A stretch of DNA of 7,011 nucleotides from an uncultured Clostridia bacterium (GTDB lineage: Bacteria > Bacillota > Clostridia > Oscillospirales > Acutalibacteraceae). Shown one piece after another: positions 6,051-7,011 of this stretch. Made by a program: the position numbers and the translations under genes. Positions within the stretch are counted from its first letter, which is position 1. Every line of letters begins with the position of its first letter. The stretch lies in NCBI GenBank assembly GCA_937915775.1, contig CALGGQ010000340.1:1-7011 (forward strand), read 5' to 3'. The notes beneath the pieces were generated by a model, which worked only from the letters and a program-made list of their open reading frames with translations, was not told the origin of the DNA and ran no database searches.

Positions 6051-6719
6051 ATGCTCTCTATTTTAAATCTAATGCGGCAGGGCGAATATATGCAGGCAGT
6101 GATTGTCATTCTGGCGCGCGCCTTCGTTGTATTCTGCTGTCTGCCGATTCACGAGCTGGCGCACGGCTGGGTAGCCAATAAGCTCGGCGATAATACAGCA
6201 AAGCTGCAGGGAAGATTAACCTTTAATCCGCTGGCGCATTTAAGCCCCATCGGAACGATTATGATTTTCCTGTTCGGTATCGGCTATGCCAATCCCGTGC
6301 CTGTTAATGCTAACAATTTTAAAAATCCGAAGCGCGATATGGCGCTGACGGCGCTTGCCGGTCCGACCTCCAACGTCATGATGGCGTTCATCTATGTTTT
6401 CATTTATTATGCCATCGGCAGGTTTGTCGGCGCGCAGTCAACTGTCGGCTCAGCGGTGATGTATTTCTTCTACTTTGCCGCTTCCGTCAATGTAACGCTT
6501 GCCGTTTTTAACCTGCTGCCGATTCCGCCGCTGGACGGCTCCAAGGTGCTTGCCGCCGTGCTGCCGTATAAGCAGTACGTCAAGTATATGCAGTATGAAC
6601 GCTATGTGATGATAGGATTAATGATTCTCCTGTTTACCGGCGTGCTCAATGGCGTTATTTCAGGATTGGCAAGCATTCTGATGCGGTTAATCTCATTTAT
6701 TCCAAGTCTTATCTTTTAA
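6051..6719 (+). CDS. Site-2-type intramembrane metalloprotease (M50B family)
   Basis: A 222-aa polytopic membrane protein. The zinc site HELAH (H34, E35, H38) lies within a hydrophobic segment, and the second M50 motif NLLPIPPLDG (154-163) supplies the third zinc ligand Asp162. Between them are NPLAHLSPIGTI and ANPVPVNANNF, the latter a substrate-clamping type loop, then ALAGPTSNVMMAF. All are typical of the compact M50B branch without a PDZ domain, which cleaves substrates inside the membrane. Substrates of this small branch are mostly unknown. It differs from RseP/RasP, which are longer with PDZ domains, and from SpoIVFB, which has a C-terminal CBS domain. An AAAAGG site overlaps the end of prmC, and the start is 4 nt after the prmC stop. 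It is followed 13 nt later by scpA, a common order in Clostridia. Confidence 0.94.
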   Translation: MLSILNLMRQGEYMQAVIVILARAFVVFCCLPIHELAHGWVANKLGDNTAKLQGRLTFNPLAHLSPIGTIMIFLFGIGYANPVPVNANNFKNPKRDMALTALAGPTSNVMMAFIYVFIYYAIGRFVGAQSTVGSAVMYFFYFAASVNVTLAVFNLLPIPPLDGSKVLAAVLPYKQYVKYMQYERYVMIGLMILLFTGVLNGVISGLASILMRLISFIPSLIF

Positions 6720-6732
6720 TCAGGAACATTAA

Positions 6733-7011
6733 ATGGAAAATATCACTTATAAGCTTGAGGTGTTTGAGGGGCCGATGGATTTGCTCCTTCACCTCATTAG
6801 TAAGCATAAACTGAATATTAACGATATCCCGATTGTGGAGCTCGTCAATCAGTATCTCGATTATGTGCGCGAAATGCAGGAGGCGGATTTTGATGTCGCC
6901 GGTGATTTTCTCGAAATGGCGGCAAGGCTGATCTGGATGAAGACCGCGGCGCTGCTGCCGCGTCCGGAGGAAGCCGAGGCGGTCAAAAAGGAATTGGAGG
7001 GAGCGCTGATC
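6733..7011 (+). CDS. scpA: Segregation and condensation protein A, N-terminal part (runs off right edge)
   Basis: The first 93 residues of ScpA, the kleisin that bridges SMC heads and works with ScpB in chromosome condensation and segregation. Residues 5-24, YKLEVFEGPMDLLLHLISKH, are the hallmark of the family. They are followed by INDIPIVELVNQYLDY (29-44) and DVAGDFLEMAARLIWMKTAALLPR (54-77), the N-terminal domain that contacts the SMC neck. AGGA lies 7 nt before the ATG, and the gene starts 13 nt after the protease stop. The rest, including the C-terminal winged helix, lies outside the window; scpB would be expected next. Codons become distinctly G/C-rich from about base 6905. Confidence 0.95.
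   Translation, partial: MENITYKLEVFEGPMDLLLHLISKHKLNINDIPIVELVNQYLDYVREMQEADFDVAGDFLEMAARLIWMKTAALLPRPEEAEAVKKELEGALI

Larger units (their letters stand above)
3584..6905. other. Segment of lower GC and different codon use within the operon
   Basis: Counting 60-base lines, GC is about 65% at 3481-3600, about 57% on average across 3601-3840, 48% at 3841-3900 and 42% at 3901-4020. It reaches about 38% near 5641-5700, 50% at 6841-6900, and 60-61% from 6901 to the end. A/T-ending codons (CTT, ATT, AAA, GGT) and AGA arginine appear from about 3584 on within the kinase gene, where CGC/CGG and G/C-ending codons dominated before. The reading frame continues through both edges and I see no repeats, integrase or att-like sites there. 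The edges are approximate and the right edge rests on only about 100 bases. Confidence 0.5.

Overview
This window looks like chromosomal core DNA from a Gram-positive anaerobe of class Clostridia, most likely Oscillospirales (inferred from gene families and gene order, not from a marker gene). It has two divergent transcription units separated by about 125 bp (1625-1750). I see no tRNA, rRNA, CRISPR array, insertion sequence or phage gene.

Left unit, minus strand: a sigma-A-type promoter (1696-1724) drives a DacF-like D-alanyl-D-alanine carboxypeptidase (1624 to 125). After a 24-nt gap comes the first 33 codons of a Tat-exported, probably lipid-anchored protein that runs off the left edge. 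This unit concerns the cell wall and envelope.

Right unit, plus strand: seven closely packed genes, apparently one operon. In order they are a small membrane-anchored helix-hairpin-helix protein of the ComEA type, an OmpR/PhoB-family response regulator, its partner HAMP sensor histidine kinase, a YqhQ/DUF1385 membrane protein, the release-factor methyltransferase PrmC, an M50B site-2-type protease, and the start of the ScpA chromosome-segregation subunit, cut off by the right edge. Gaps are 1-nt overlap to 34 nt. Signal transduction, translation termination, membrane proteolysis and chromosome condensation therefore probably share a transcript.

The most unusual feature is compositional. From the left edge to about 3580 the DNA is GC-rich (about 65% in the lines I counted) with strongly G/C-ending codons. 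Inside the histidine kinase gene, just after the conserved H-box, GC falls to about 57% and then, from about 3840, to roughly 40-48%. It returns to about 60% in the last ~100 bases, inside scpA. Reading frames stay intact across both transitions. This could be homologous replacement of a conserved operon segment, a metagenome assembly join, or natural heterogeneity. I find no clearly new defence or mobile system here. The genes are mostly recognisable housekeeping families, with some odd details listed in the findings.
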